From assembly GCF_028640845.1 (NCBI RefSeq), contig NC_080546.1:53765409-53829408 (forward strand): a DNA stretch of 64,000 nt, written 5' to 3'. How positions within the stretch are numbered: the first letter of the stretch is position 1; the number at the start of each line of letters is the position of its first letter. The position numbers and the translations under genes were made by a program. The stretch comes from Ahaetulla prasina (taxonomy: Eukaryota; Chordata; Lepidosauria; Squamata; Colubridae). The notes below the pieces were generated by a model. That model searched no databases. It worked only from the letters and a program-made list of their open reading frames with translations, and was not told the origin of the DNA. Below, piece by piece: positions 1-11,161 of the stretch.

Positions 1-540
1 ATTTATGTGAGAGAGATTCGAACAGCTTGACACAATGGTCAGATATGGGAGATTCCATTCTATACCCTACAATGAGCGTATCTGCATTTGCAGAGCAGCA
101 GAGGTAGAAGACCTGGCTCACATCCTATTTGACTGTTGCTTGTATAAGGGGTTGAGAGACAGGTACCTTGGTTCGTATGACAAACAAATGACCTGCTGGG
201 ATCCCCATATCAAAACAACTTACTTTATGTGCGGCCAGAACCTGAAAATAACATTTAACACAGCATAGTACTTAAACAAAATGGTTTGGTTGAGATCTGC
301 ATATGTGGGACTGATTGGGGTAGATTGTAAGGGTGACACCAAAATATAATTTTATGTTATCTTATTCTATTTTATATATTTATATAATAAATTATATTGT
401 ATTTTATCCTATAACTATTGTATTTTACCCTACTTTTATTTTAAATTGTTTGCATAAGATTTTATTGGTGATATGTGTTTGCAGCTTGTACTTTGATATG
501 GCTTATAAGCTAATCAATAAAACTAATTGAAACAAAATCC
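1..540 (+). mobile_element. 3' end of a non-LTR retrotransposon (LINE), degenerate
   Basis: The reading frame at 35-268 (77 codons) looks like the extreme C-terminus of a LINE ORF2. It has a spaced C-x-C ... E-x2-x-H ... C ... Y-x3-R pattern (ICIC, EVEDLAH, DCCLY), as in the cysteine/histidine motif that follows reverse transcriptase in several LINE clades. After it comes about 270 bp of AT-rich 3' UTR ending in a short-tail motif (GCTAATCAATAAAACTAATTG) near 507-529. The tail resembles the one at 23,190-23,395, so both probably belong to one family. The 5' part lies outside the window or is lost. The clade is uncertain; similarity is judged by eye. Confidence 0.6.
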
Positions 541-667
541 AGGTACATTTTATCATATGTGATGGTCTTATAAATAAGTTAAATCATACTTGATAAACAT
601 AATAATGATAATGCATAAAATATTTAAAATAAAATATTAATAAAACCTGAAGCTTTTCTTTTAGGGA

Positions 668-1480
668 TTATGGATAAACCAATTGAAAAATAATTTTTGG
701 TGCTCTTTACACAGTGACTGCTGCAAGGATTGTACTTGGTAAGCATTGGAAAGGAAAAGAGATGCTACCTCTTGAAGAGTGGATTTTAAAATTGACTGAA
801 TTAGCAGAGATGGCAAAGTTAAGTGCCTTAAGTGATTAGAGACAACGGACTAGGTCAGGGGTCTCCAACCTTGGCAACTTTAAGCCTGGCGGATTTCAAC
901 TCCCAAAATTCCCAGCAAAACTGGCTGGGGAATTCCCAGCAAAACTGGCTGGGGAATTCTGGGAGTTGAAGTCCGCCAGGCTTAAAGTTGCCAAGGTTGG
1001 AGACCCCTGGACTAGGTAACTTTATCAGAGTTGGAAGCCTTTTGTGGACTTTCTACGTATTAAATACAACAACAGATGTTTAAAGATTAGTGTAATGTTT
1101 GGGCTAACCTGCTGTTTTTTTCCCTTTTTTTATATATATATTATGATTAGATTGGGTCAATTTGATTTTTGGATAGATTTTCAGTGTGGAATATTTGTTT
1201 ATTCAATATAATATTTTTGTTAAATCTATCAGGTGTTTTTTTTAATTTACTTTTCAGCATCCAGCTGGGATGGATTTTTTTATGTTTTAATATTAGATCA
1301 ATTTCATATGGTTTTTTTTTCTTTTTTGTACACAATATTTTTTTCTCATTGTTAGTATTGGATGTTCATTTTTCTGTTTTGTATTTTATTCTTGTTGATA
1401 AAAGAAAGTACCGTAAATGTGTTTTAAAAAATCATTCAACTCCCTAGTATATTGCTTTTTTATTATTTGTTTGTTAATGA
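668..1480 (+). mobile_element. L1-type LINE: ORF2 C-terminus and 3' UTR, interrupted by a hAT MITE
   Basis: Reading from about 690 gives a frame containing GALYTVTAARIVLGKHWKG and then LEEWILKLTELAEMAKL. This matches the end of L1 ORF2, where a TAARxxLAxxWK block and an EEWLLKxxxxAEMxKL block precede the final W-x-P-F...FL segment. One in-frame stop lies near 837. After the hAT insertion (856-1009) the frame resumes with SWKPFVDFLRIKYNN at about 1,027-1,075. The following AT- and T-rich sequence is probably 3' UTR; its end (about 1,480) is a guess. It is a 5'-truncated, dead copy. Confidence 0.7.
856..1009. mobile_element. Palindromic hAT-type MITE with 8-bp target-site duplication
   Basis: A 154-bp near-perfect palindrome. 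It starts CAGGGGTCTCCAACCTTGG and ends with the reverse complement, so the terminal inverted repeats run almost to the centre. It is bounded by the direct repeat gactaggt at 848-855 and 1,010-1,017. CAGGG ends plus an 8-bp duplication are diagnostic of hAT elements. The centre holds a short direct repeat (aattcccagcaaaactggct twice). There is no coding capacity, so it would need a transposase supplied in trans. It sits inside the L1 ORF2 remnant and therefore inserted later. Confidence 0.93.
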
Positions 1481-1841
1481 AAATGAGTCTTCAACACATC
1501 AGATTTGTCATATAAAGGCCTACTATATAATGAAATAATCACTTTTCAAATAGCTGGCAACTGCAATTGCTCATAGATTAGAGACCATGCAATACATGAT
1601 CATTAATATTGTAAGTAACATTTTAAATATTCACTGATTTCATGTTCACATACAATGATGCTTACAGATTTGTGAACCCTCTTGAATTTTTAATATTTCT
1701 GCAAAAGTGGGCTGTTCTCTACACAAGTCCAAAAATCAGATGAAAAGAACCCAATTAAACAAACATGCTTGTTCATTTCTTTATTGGGTAAAATGATCCA
1801 AAGCTACATTTTGCATGGCAAAAGTATGTCAACCTCTAGAA
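1481..1841. other. Unassigned AT-rich sequence
   Basis: No coding frame, repeat termini or RNA gene recognised between the L1 remnant and the next hAT element. Confidence 0.5.
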
Positions 1842-2107
1842 CAGGGCTGTCAAACTCCCGTCCATGGGCTAGATATGTTACGTGATGGCCACGCCCAGGC
1901 CCGGTTTAGCGAAGAGGAAAAAAAGTCCCAATACATCACTTGACAACGATGGGATAACATGAGTTTGACACAGTGGTGAAATCTAAATTTCTTTCCTACT
2001 GGTTGCTGGGCGTGGCTTGGTGGGCTTAACTTGGTGGGGGGCCATGCAACTGGGTGGGCATGGCTATGTGACTGGGGGATCAAAAGACAGAAATTCACTA
2101 ACAATAT

Positions 2108-2159
2108 CCTGCTGGAGTAGGGTTGGACTAGATGATCTCCAGGTCCCTTCCAGCCCTGG
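2108..2159 (+). repeat. CR1 3'-end segment carried inside the hAT element
   Basis: The block with CCTGCTGGAGTAGGGTTGG and CTCCAGGTCCCTTCCAG aligns, base by base with a few changes, to the 3' terminus of the CR1 copy at 14,377-14,430 read on its own strand. The same block occupies the same place in the hAT at 48,219-48,270, so it is part of the hAT family and not an independent insertion here. Confidence 0.75.
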
Positions 2160-2197
2160 ATTATCCTCTGAAACTGCGTCTAGTGCCAGGTTTGTAG

Positions 2198-2229
2198 TCC
2201 TCCTTCCCTCCTTCCCTCCCCCCTTTCTT

Positions 2230-2272
<43 letters not shown>

Positions 2273-2327
2273 TCCTTCCTTCCTTCCTTCTTCCTTCCTT
2301 CCTTCCTTCCTTTCTCTCTCTCTCTCA
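2198..2327. repeat. Pyrimidine microsatellite (TTCC/TTTC/TC)n
   Basis: Interrupted runs of CCTT, CTTT and CT directly after the CR1-like block inside the hAT element. ORFs across it on either strand (for example Ser/Phe-rich or Lys/Glu-rich) are low-complexity artefacts. Confidence 0.9.
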
Positions 2328-2578
2328 AACCCCGCCACCCCACCCCCAAATTTTGCCTACACCCCACTATTTTTTGCCTAGCAGGCTTCAGCTTTTTCAT
2401 CTTTTAAAATGCTTTTAAAAGTTAAAAAAAAGAAAGAAATTGCGTGGCTCAGCTGGGCATAGGGGGCAGGATTTTTGCTACCTGTTCTCCAAACCACCTG
2501 CCACTATTGCTACCGGATCAACTGATCCGGTCCGAACCGGGAGCATTTCACCCCTGGTTTGACATCCCTGCTCTAGAA

Positions 2579-3279
2579 TAATCAGGTTAGTTGAAAGGGA
2601 AATTAAGAATCGGGTGTTTCATAAATGAGATGACAGTTTGGGAAGTTCTGCCTCATTAAAAGAACAGATAAATATAATTCTAAATTGAATGTAAAAAAAA
2701 TCTACAAATTCACCAAACTATAATATGAAGACCACATATCTCATAATAGTTTAAATAATGTAATACATGGAGTTTTTAACCGATATTTTAACAAAGAACT
2801 AGAATTGATCCTAGAAGATGACATGACCTTCATTAATTTCAAATTTTAAACAAATTTTAACACAGAATTCTATATTCAGGACATGACTAAGTTTGTTTTC
2901 TATTAGTCATGTTGCATTACAGAGTTCTAGATTTCAGATCTCAAAATTGCATTCCAGTACACTAAAGAATACTTGACAAAGCATTACTCCATTTTCTGAA
3001 CATGTTCCATTTTTAAATATTGTATAAATAAACAGCACAGAATCAGATATGCTTTCATGGTTTTTGTCAACTCCAGTTGAGAGAGTACAATTTTAAAATT
3101 TATTCTGATAGCCAAAGCAATGCATCACTGACCAGCTAAGAAATTAGTTTAATTTGAGAAGTCAGTATATATGTGGGTAGTTATAAATAAAAAGCAGCTC
3201 TCACATGTTAATTTAAGGTCTGGGGTACTTTCATGTTGATATGAAACAATACCAAACTTTTGAAAGTTCACCAAGGAAA
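2579..3279. other. Unassigned AT-rich sequence
   Basis: No coding frame or repeat termini recognised. Confidence 0.5.
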
Positions 3280-3281
3280 TA

Positions 3282-3573
3282 CCGTGTTTCCCTGAAAATA
3301 AGACCCTGTCTTATATTTTTTTGAACCCCAAAATAAGCGCTTGGCCTTATTTTTGGGAAAGTCTTATTTTGGGGCATGTGGAGCAAGATGGAGCTCCTCT
3401 TGCAGTCTTACCCTGATTTCCAGCTCTGTCTCCCAAACCCTAACCAGAGGAAATGGCAGGGAACGGCTGTGCATGCATTTAAATATTTTTGGGGAGGGTT
3501 TATTTTCAGGGGACTGCTTATTTTGGGGGGAAGGTTTATTTTCAGGGGAGGTCATATTTTCCAGGAAACATGG
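3282..3573. mobile_element. Tc1/mariner-type MITE with TA duplication
   Basis: Imperfect terminal inverted repeats of about 25 bp: CCGTGTTTCCCTGAAAATAAGACC at the left, versus a right end that reads CCATGTTTCCTGGAAAATATGACC when complemented (each block broken by a few mismatches). It is flanked by TA at 3280-3281 and 3574-3575. The interior repeats CTTATTTT-type words near both ends. No transposase frame; the ORFs here are shadows of the repeat. Confidence 0.75.
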
Positions 3574-3575
3574 TA

Positions 3576-5453
3576 TGTATATGTAAGATATGCAATATGT
3601 AAGAACTGATATAATTATTTTAAATTCAAAGTTCTATATTCCATTCTCTGTCCACCATTTTTCAACAACTTGGGGCAATTCATAATTGATACAATAGCTA
3701 TGGCAACAAATTCTTAGAATGAAATATGCTAAGAAGATTGCAGTCCTTTCCCCACCCCCATGTTTTTAACCACAGTCTCGACAGGTTCATATCTTTCTTT
3801 GGAATTTCATGCAACTTTGATTCCTAGACTTTTCAATTTAACGTTCACTAAGTATATCAATAACTGGCCACCCAATTAAAACTGTCAGGATTTTGTTCCA
3901 GTGTCTAGAAACTTTTGGACTGTTCCTCTCCCAAAATATAGAGTTGGTCTTAATTAATTAACTTAATTAGGATGAGTAAAGTTCCAAACTGGAATTCCAA
4001 ATTGGTTATATATAAGTTATGTTAGTGCTGGTTATCACCTAATTTTTTTTGTTTGCTTTAGTGGTATGTATAATTTTTCATTTAGTGGTTCTGTGCTATC
4101 CAGTCACATTGAATGACCAGCCATATAAATATATTAAATTATTGATTACTGCCACTAGTGTTACAAAGGTTGCTAGATATCTTCATTTCAGCTGTAAAGC
4201 TAACAATTGTACAAATATTCACTCAAGAATAAATCAACACATGATCTGTTACTCAGAGCAACTCTTTGTTTCAAAACCAGGAACAGCTGCTCAGAGCCTC
4301 CCCTTGCTGTTAGGCACAACTTGTGGGCAGGCCAAGAACCTACCAAGAAGTTTTGAAACACCCATACGAAGCCTTTAAATGGTTGCATCTGCTTTAGTTT
4401 TGAGGAGCAATAGTACAGGAAATCAGTACTTCCTAAAAATATTTCCATAGCCCAATGAAATGATGGAATGACATTCAACCTTCCATTTAAGTCAAATTAA
4501 TCTTTTTAATTTTTAAATCACAATTTGAAAATGCTAACATTTTTGTACACATAGATTAAGGCATTTCAGTTATAACTAGAGTAAGTCTGTATTCTGGCTA
4601 CAGAAATAATAAATAAACTATTTTAAATAAACAAAAATATTTTATGATAATTTTAAAGCAATTGTATTTTTGCAACTTTACCAAACGTTTAATTTTACTG
4701 CATATTATTAAGTTAAATCCATTATTTGGCTTAAAAGCTACTTAAAAGCTACATAGAGGCATACGTAGTTTAGTATTTGGAGTTATAGTTCACAAGAATT
4801 CATAACACTATGAATTTAACTAGAGAATTAAAAAAAATAGAGAAAACAACAATACAAATATATATACTATCTATATTGAAATTACTAAGAATAAGTACAA
4901 GGATATGTTCATGAAGTCACCAGGAGTCATGCTTAACTTGAAGAATACATATACTTTCATATATAGTTTTCATTTTTCAAGTACTAGTAATGTCATACTA
5001 CTTCAGGCAATAGCAGCCAGATGCCTATAACATTATCATTAGATATCTGTGAGCATGCTGCTATATATAATACAAAAGCAGCTGCATGAATGACAACTCT
5101 CTCTGAAAATGAAGCATAAATTTAATTCATAAGTAAAACTTAATTTAAAAACTATTTTCATCTAGATAAAATGTTTCCAGTATAATAATTTTATTTATAA
5201 AATATACCTGAAACAATGCATTGAAACAGGCAAAGATTGGATGATAAGACAACCCAGCTATATTTATGACTCAAACAAATGCTGTCTTATTTAATAAATG
5301 TATATGGCTGCTTATTTCATTTAAAAAATTCTGGACAGCTAACAATTAAAACAAAATAAAAACAAAAAATCAAAATTTATGAACAACATAAACAGCATGA
5401 AATAGCTACTGAGAAAATTTGTAGCATCTAGCTTTCAAATTAACCACGAAACC
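3576..5453. other. Unassigned AT-rich sequence
   Basis: ORFs of up to about 109 codons (4049-4378) occur, but none shows a recognisable family motif or convincing flanking splice sites. Probably intronic or intergenic. Confidence 0.5.
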
Positions 5454-5656
5454 AAGAGCTGTGGTGGCTCAATTCTCACTGCCAAGAGTTTGATTCTGAC
5501 CAAAGGTTGCTCTGCCTTCCATCCTTCTGAGGCTGGTAAAATGAGGATCCTGCTTGTTGCAGGCAATACACTGACTCTGTAAACCATTTATAGAGGGCTC
5601 TAGAGCACTATGAGGCAATATACAACTTTAAGTGCTATTGCTATTTCTATTGCTAA
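5454..5656 (+). mobile_element. tRNA-derived SINE, internally deleted
   Basis: It begins GAGCTGTGGTGGC. The body matches the full-length minus-strand copy at 19,646-19,878: CCTTCCATCCTTCTGAGG, GGTAAAATGAGGA, CACTGACTCTGTAAACC and the tail AAGTGCTATTGCTAT. The stretch holding the Pol III A box is shortened compared with that copy. Its tail is a short ATTGCT-type repeat rather than poly(A), which suggests dependence on a CR1/L2-type rather than an L1-type LINE. Confidence 0.75.
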
Positions 5657-5729
5657 ATGGGCTCACCCATATTTTCAGTGTCTCAGAATAAATAGCAAAT
5701 CCAGATTTTTATTTACTTACAAAAAGCCA

Positions 5730-6480
5730 GCAAAGGTAATATCAGGGGGATGATATTTTAGATAGCAGGTGCCATAGCAGAAAAGACTGTCTTCCTGCCA
5801 GATGGAATGCTCTTATAAATGGGACCTGGAGAATTCCTCTCCTAATAGATTTACAGGACAGGTAGATCACACTGGAAAGAGATGGTCCTGTAAGTAACTA
5901 GGCCCCAAACCATAAAGCACCTTAAGGGTAACTACCAGCAACCTGTATTGCACTACGAAACACAAGGTTAGCAAATGAAGCTCACAAATTGGAGGTATCA
6001 CATATGCCAAATGCCATCCTTCCACTGCCACCCATCGTCCACATCCCCTTGTTGCCTTTCGCTGCTGCAGGCCAGGCAGGGACAATCAAATATGGCCCCA
6101 GGGTTGTAAAATGTCCAAGTCTAGGGTAGCTCCAAATAGAGCATTTCACAGTAATCGAATCACAAGATGATTAAGGCACGAATGACTATGAGCAGAGCCA
6201 CTCAGTTCAGGAACAGGTGGAACTGGCAAACAACATGAAGCTGTGCTAAGGTCCTTCTGGCCACTTGCTTTTTAAACAGGAGCCATGAATCCAAGAGAAC
6301 TGCCAGATTGCATATACTATCTGTTTGGGACAAATGCGACTACATCCAGAATAAGAGATGGAAATTTCCCAGAAGATCCTAAAACTCAAAGCCACTCAGG
6401 CTTATTTGAGTTGAGCTGAAGCCTACTGTTCCCAAGCCAGACCCCAACAGCCTGTAGATAAAAACACAGGATCTCTAGAC
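5730..6480 (-). mobile_element. Degenerate L2/CR1-superfamily LINE ORF2 fragment
   Basis: Read on the minus strand, the region near 6,390-6,440 gives a block resembling LKLNPDKTE, the reverse-transcriptase segment after the catalytic motif in CR1/L2 elements. A frame ending at 5,867 gives LKVLYGLGPSYLQDHL, the conserved C-terminal block (compare FKALHGIGPGYLQDRL in the better copy at 42.7 kb). Frames are broken several times, so it is an old copy. Boundaries are approximate. Confidence 0.7.
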
Positions 6481-8265
6481 ACCAAGGCAAGGTATTGAAA
6501 GATAAAAGTTATTTATATAACCTAATTTGCTCTAAAAGACATAACTCCTATTTCTAATTTAAGATTCATATTTGGCATTTCTGACAGTATTTTATTTCAA
6601 CTGATAAAAATCCCTTGTTATAATATTTGCAAAATTCATTTTTAAATAGCAGCATTTAATATTTTGTGGGTTTTTTTAATACAATTGTAGCTTATTTTAT
6701 TGTTCAAATTAAAAATCAAATCCAAAGACTCAGCCTAATTCTGGAATACCATATTAAACTCCCAAAGCAATAGTCCATCCATGTTGTTCTGTCACATCTG
6801 CATATTTTCAGGGACTTTACGTGGACACCTCTGTTAAAAGTGGACCCCATAGCTGAACTATAGAAAACCTGCCCATGGAGGCACAATGTCAGACATCAAG
6901 AAAACCTGCCCCTGAAGGCATAATGTCAGACAGTAACAATGTCAGAAATGAAGAACCTTGTTGCCTAATTATGACACCTAATCCATTCAAACACTCTGGT
7001 TCCAAGGTGCAACAAGGAGATGATATAGAAATTGAGTAAGAGTGGGGCTAATATGCAGCCTTTCTCAGTTTCAATGGCACAGGTGAGATGGCCCTAAATG
7101 TTGCATCCTATTTCCTTGGACTTTATAAATGACCTTCTGTGTGCTAAATTTCATTCCATGTTGTAGTCTTCCCATTACCTCAAAAGAGTTTATATGTTCA
7201 TTCAGTAAGTTTTCTAATACTATAATTAGACTGCTTCTCTGATTTCTAATAGATTTAATACATAATTTTAGAAATTTTTATTTCAACTATTAAAGATCAA
7301 GCTCCATTTTTCATTTGCCCTTCATCCACAGTAAGATGGAGAAATAGAGGAGACAGCAGTATATTTGCTGTCATATAAACTTTCAGCAGGATAATTGGTC
7401 TGATATTCTACAGTTGAATTAAGCATAAGAGTTGCCCAAAACGGTGTGCAGGTGTCTCCACATACTATGCTGCGAAGGGGTTGATGGGTAAGAGTAGGTT
7501 GCAGATGAGGTGCCTCATACACCTCCCAAACTTTCCTCCCAACTTTCTGTTCTGTGCTTTGCTTTTTGAATACCCACTAGCCAGAATGGACATTTGCAGA
7601 TATAAAAATGCAACATCTATACAAACATTTCCAAATGACAAATGTATACGTTCCCTATTTACAGACTTTACTTGGATGTTGCTATTCTAGGCCGTAAGTA
7701 GCTACTACCTTTCCCTGCTGCCATATGCTTTACAGCCATCCACCAATTCAGGAGTTTATAATTTTCTCATGGAATCTTCTCGCCATCTCTGAATGGTGAA
7801 ACTGACTTGTATCAAAATGCCCTACAACTGTTCTGATCATCCTCATTAAAAAGACTATTCTTTCTAAAAATAACGTTAGAAACAATAGCAAGCTTTCTAC
7901 TGGGTTTCTTCTCTTCATACAACTGTCTAGAAAGCCAGATGATTATTAGCACCCCTTCACTTTGCGGCGGAGGAGACAGGTTGATGTACATCTAAAGGAG
8001 ACTACAAGGTAAACAGCTGTACAAGTGAGCTCTTAAAGATAAGAGGAAGAGTTCCAGAATGGTGATTTAGTCAGGAAAAAGGTATATATCTCCTGGGAAA
8101 TCTCACAATCTTAGTATGAAAGAGGAACTATGGCTACACCTGAAAAGAGGGAGATTTTTGCTTACTGTAATAAAAAAAGAAATTGAAATTCCACCTGCCT
8201 TTCTGATGTCCTTGGTCAGAGAGATGACAAAGAGTTCTGGAAGATGGAAGATCTCATAAGCTCCA
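6481..8265. other. Unassigned sequence
   Basis: Moderately AT-rich. No coding exon, repeat termini or RNA gene recognised. Confidence 0.45.
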
Positions 8266-8560
8266 ATGGAAAATATTGAAACTGGAGGAGTAGCCCAATG
8301 CCTTCCAGCAACACATTACTAAAAGAAGGGAATTGGGCACCCAATTTGGCCCCATGCTATAGAGGGTTTTAAAAATGATAACCAGCACCCTGAGTTATCA
8401 CCCATAAAAAACTAGAAGCCATTGCCAGCCAATGTAACAAAGGTGTTATACTGACAAACCTAGTGGTCCTCATTACTAAGCATGCTGGTGCATTCTGGAT
8501 CAATTGAAGTTTCCAGGTAGTCTTCAGGGGTAGCCCATTGCAGTAATCCTTTGAGATTTT
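8266..8560 (-). mobile_element. Degenerate L2/CR1-superfamily LINE fragment
   Basis: The minus strand carries the conserved block around DYCNGLPLKTTWKLQLIQNA followed by a LLHWL-like segment. This corresponds to the DYCNALYMGLPLRSTRRLQ ... LHWLPV block of the copy at 42.7 kb. Stops and frame changes interrupt it. Confidence 0.65.
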
Positions 8561-8604
8561 GAGAAAGTAGAATAAACCTTAAGATGAAGGGTAAAAATCA
8601 GAAT

Positions 8605-9075
8605 TCCCAGGTTGTTCAGTCACTAAGTTATGCCCAACACACCCATGGACTACAGCACATCTTCCTGTCCTCCGCTGTTTCTGGAGTCTGCCCAAATTGA
8701 TGCCACTGCATTGATGACACTATCTAACCATCTCATTCTCTGACATCCCCTTCTCTTATTGATGTCAATCATTTCCAACACCAGAGTTTTCTCCAATGAG
8801 TCCTCTCTTCTCATTTGGTGGCCAATGTATTTGAGCTTCACCTTCAAAAAATAGAGAGGGTGGATTAGGATTAACTGTTTTGATCTCTTTCAGTCCAAGG
8901 GACTTTCAAGAGTTTTCTCCAATACAATTTGAAAGCATCAATTCTTCAGCCCTCAGCCTTTCCTATGGTCCAACTCTCACAGCCATGTTACTACTGAGAA
9001 AACAATAGAGCTTTGACTGTACAGAACTTTGTCATCAAGGTTATGTCTCTGCTTTTTAATATGCTGTCCAGATTC
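8605..9075 (-). mobile_element. Bov-B (RTE clade) LINE 3' fragment
   Basis: The minus-strand frame ending at 8,650 contains LKYIGHQMRREDSLEKTL and a RRGCQRMRWLDSV block. These are the hallmark C-terminal residues of Bov-B/RTE ORF2 (GHxMRR...SLEK...GKRRRGRQRMRWLDS). The flanking DNA, for example CAGTCCAAGGGACTTTCAAG near 8,893 and GTTGTTCAGTCACTAAG at 8,611, also matches the Bov-B 3' region as I know it. The copy is truncated at its 5' end and mutated. Bov-B is abundant in squamates and ruminants through horizontal transfer (established knowledge). Confidence 0.85.
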
Positions 9076-10626
9076 CCAGGTTAGAGAAAACTAATATGTA
9101 AACTTATCTTAGACATTCAAGGCCACCAAGAAAATCACTTAGAAACTATCAAATATCATTTAACTAGTAAAGGAGGAAATAAGAAACCTAAAACTTACCT
9201 TTTTTAGTGTAAGAGCTTTTAGGTTTTTTGCTCTGTAATGGGCAACAATTTAATCTAAAGAATCTTCTGCCAAGTCAAAATAAAGACTGAATAAAGGATT
9301 GTTTGGAAAGTTGTCATTTCCTGATAAGTCTTTGTGTAAAGTTTAACAATTAGAGTTTCTTTCAGTGTCAAAAGTAATTCTTCTCTGCAAAACAGAATGC
9401 AGAAACCAATACAGAAACTTGTACCTTGGAAATATTTCTGACAAAGACTCAGTAACTCAAGTGATTTTCTTGTATTATGTGACAAAGTTGCATGAATGCA
9501 AATACTGGTTGGCATTAATGCTTACAGTAATACTTACCACAATAAAGTCTAAAAACGTTTCATCAAAAAAATTCTACATTTTGATAAAACTGTGCTGAAT
9601 CCTCAGCTCTTACAAATTTTTCTTTAAAAATTATTTTAATTTATAAGCCACCCAACTCTAATGGACTAATCATATTCCATTATTAATTAAATTCAGTAGC
9701 AGGAATTAAGTGTAATTGCAAAAGTACAGATCACTCTCTATGGATTTTGGTATAGCTATATTGGGAATTTCCACAAAGGATCAAGTCACAATATTAAAGG
9801 ATATTTTATGTCATCTCTTTGCCTACTCCTGGGGACAAAAGCTGAAATAGTGACAATATCAATCTGTCCCAGCTACCATAAAACCATCAGAGAAATATGA
9901 AAAATTTTGTGGACAACTATCATGTCAACAGTCATATTTTACTAATTAATTTCCATTTCAAGCATAAATTAAAGCTGTGCAAATCAGAAGCATTATAAAG
10001 CCGGTGCATTTCTTGAGATACATATCTACTTTAGAAGCCATTCCTAACTGATTTATCTTCACCAGTTATTAGAACCTTTTACTAGTAATATATTTGGGAA
10101 AATATACATATTAATTTTAACACTCAACTATTGTTTTACTATAATATTTTATACATTAAAACAATATTACAAGCACAAACTTTTAAATATAAAGATGGAA
10201 ATAGCATATATAATTAATATAAACTTAAGCAAAATATTAGGATAATCTCATGCTAAAATCCTCAAATTTAAGAGTTCAGTGCAGTTTCAAAGAGCATTTG
10301 TTGGCTGAGTGAAATTGTTTTATATAGTATTAAGAAAATTATATCTGGCTGGTTTGAGTGTTTATTCCAAAGTATATACTTTTCTACTGATTTTATAGTG
10401 ACTATTTATTTGGCAGAATTTATAACCCATCTTTTTATCAAACAATTGAGCAGATACATAAAAACAGGGGGGGAAAAGCTAGCTTAATCTTCTTGGCAGG
10501 AATTTTCATTTTCAGGGATGTTAAGTCCTTCTTGTTGCCACATTGAACCATAATCCTCACAACATTCCTGTTCTCCTGGATGAAAGAAATTGAAGACTTT
10601 TCTTTTCTTCAGTATCTTTTCTTTTA
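9076..10626. other. Unassigned AT-rich sequence
   Basis: Short ORFs only (for example 86 codons at 9255-9515, minus), with no recognisable motif. A GTAAGT-type word on the minus strand near 9,197 resembles a splice donor, but no matching exon could be supported. Confidence 0.45.
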
Positions 10627-10708
10627 TGTACACCGAGAGCGTATGCACCAAGACAAATTCCTTGTGTGTCCAATCACACTTGGCCAATAAAGAGTTCTGT
10701 TCTGTTCT
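10627..10708 (+). mobile_element. LINE 3' tail (CR1/L2 type)
   Basis: An 80-bp segment with ATGCACCAAGACAAATTCC, TTGTGTGTCCAATCACACTTGG and CCAATAAAGAGTTCTG, ending in a short TTCTG repeat. I recognise this as a widespread squamate LINE 3' terminus, where an ATTCT-like repeat replaces poly(A). No coding part remains. Confidence 0.6.
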
Positions 10709-11161
10709 ATGACAACAATACCCCAAGAACATGCATAATACTGAACTCACGGTCCAACATGTGTTTGAATTAGATTCAAAGTAGATTATGCTTTTCTTTC
10801 TAATTATGTTCCAAAATATCAAGCATTTGTTTTTCTTTTTATTCAAGTTCTATTTGATTTTCTGAAATATTCACAAGTTTAGTTTTGTGGTTTTTGTAAG
10901 CTTATATGATACAGTAACATACATAAGAGCAATAAAGAAGTCTTATGTTAACTGATTAACTGTTATTTAGAGTAAATCTGCAAAAGGATTCTTTATTTCA
11001 TAAACAGAAAATAAGATTTCTCTATTCATGCTCAGCAGCAATGACACTACTATTCATGTTTATCAGGAAAATATACTTCCAAAGTTTCTTACTTTTAAAT
11101 TTATTTATTTGAAAAGCTGCCCTAATGTTCTAAAAACCATGTAGTCTGATACAGACTAACA
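10709..11161. other. Unassigned AT-rich sequence
   Basis: Nothing recognised. Confidence 0.45.

Larger units (their letters stand above)
1971..2556. mobile_element. Inner hAT element nested in the outer hAT
   Basis: Ends are CAGTGGTGAAATC (1971) and GCATTTCACCCCTG (ending 2556). The 8-bp direct repeats gtttgaca at 1963-1970 and 2557-2564 are identical and lie within the terminal inverted repeat of the outer element. A second member of the family is at 48,095-48,935. The two share a left part with GGGCGTGGCTTGGTGGG, a CR1-like 3' end block, a pyrimidine microsatellite, and a right part with paired CCGGTCCGA-type sequence. No transposase frame survives. Confidence 0.92.
1842..2570. mobile_element. 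Outer hAT MITE split by a second hAT
   Basis: The left end CAGGGCTGTCAAACTC (1842) pairs with the right end GAGTTTGACATCCCTG (ending 2570). The flanking direct repeat ctctagaa is identical at 1834-1841 and 2571-2578, the 8-bp duplication expected of hAT transposition. Removing the inner element and one copy of its duplication leaves about 135 bp, so this was a short non-autonomous MITE. The same right terminus (GAGTTTGACACCCC) recurs in the hAT fragments at 52,010 and 58,017. Confidence 0.9.

Noticed and set aside
2017..2418. 133-codon ORF and its 79-codon antisense partner
   Set aside because: They cross the pyrimidine microsatellite of a hAT element; Ser/Phe- and Lys/Glu-rich composition reflects the repeat.
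9190..9515. Possible minus-strand exon next to a GTAAGT donor-like word
   Set aside because: The 86-codon frame has no recognisable similarity and the acceptor is unclear; donor-like words are frequent by chance.
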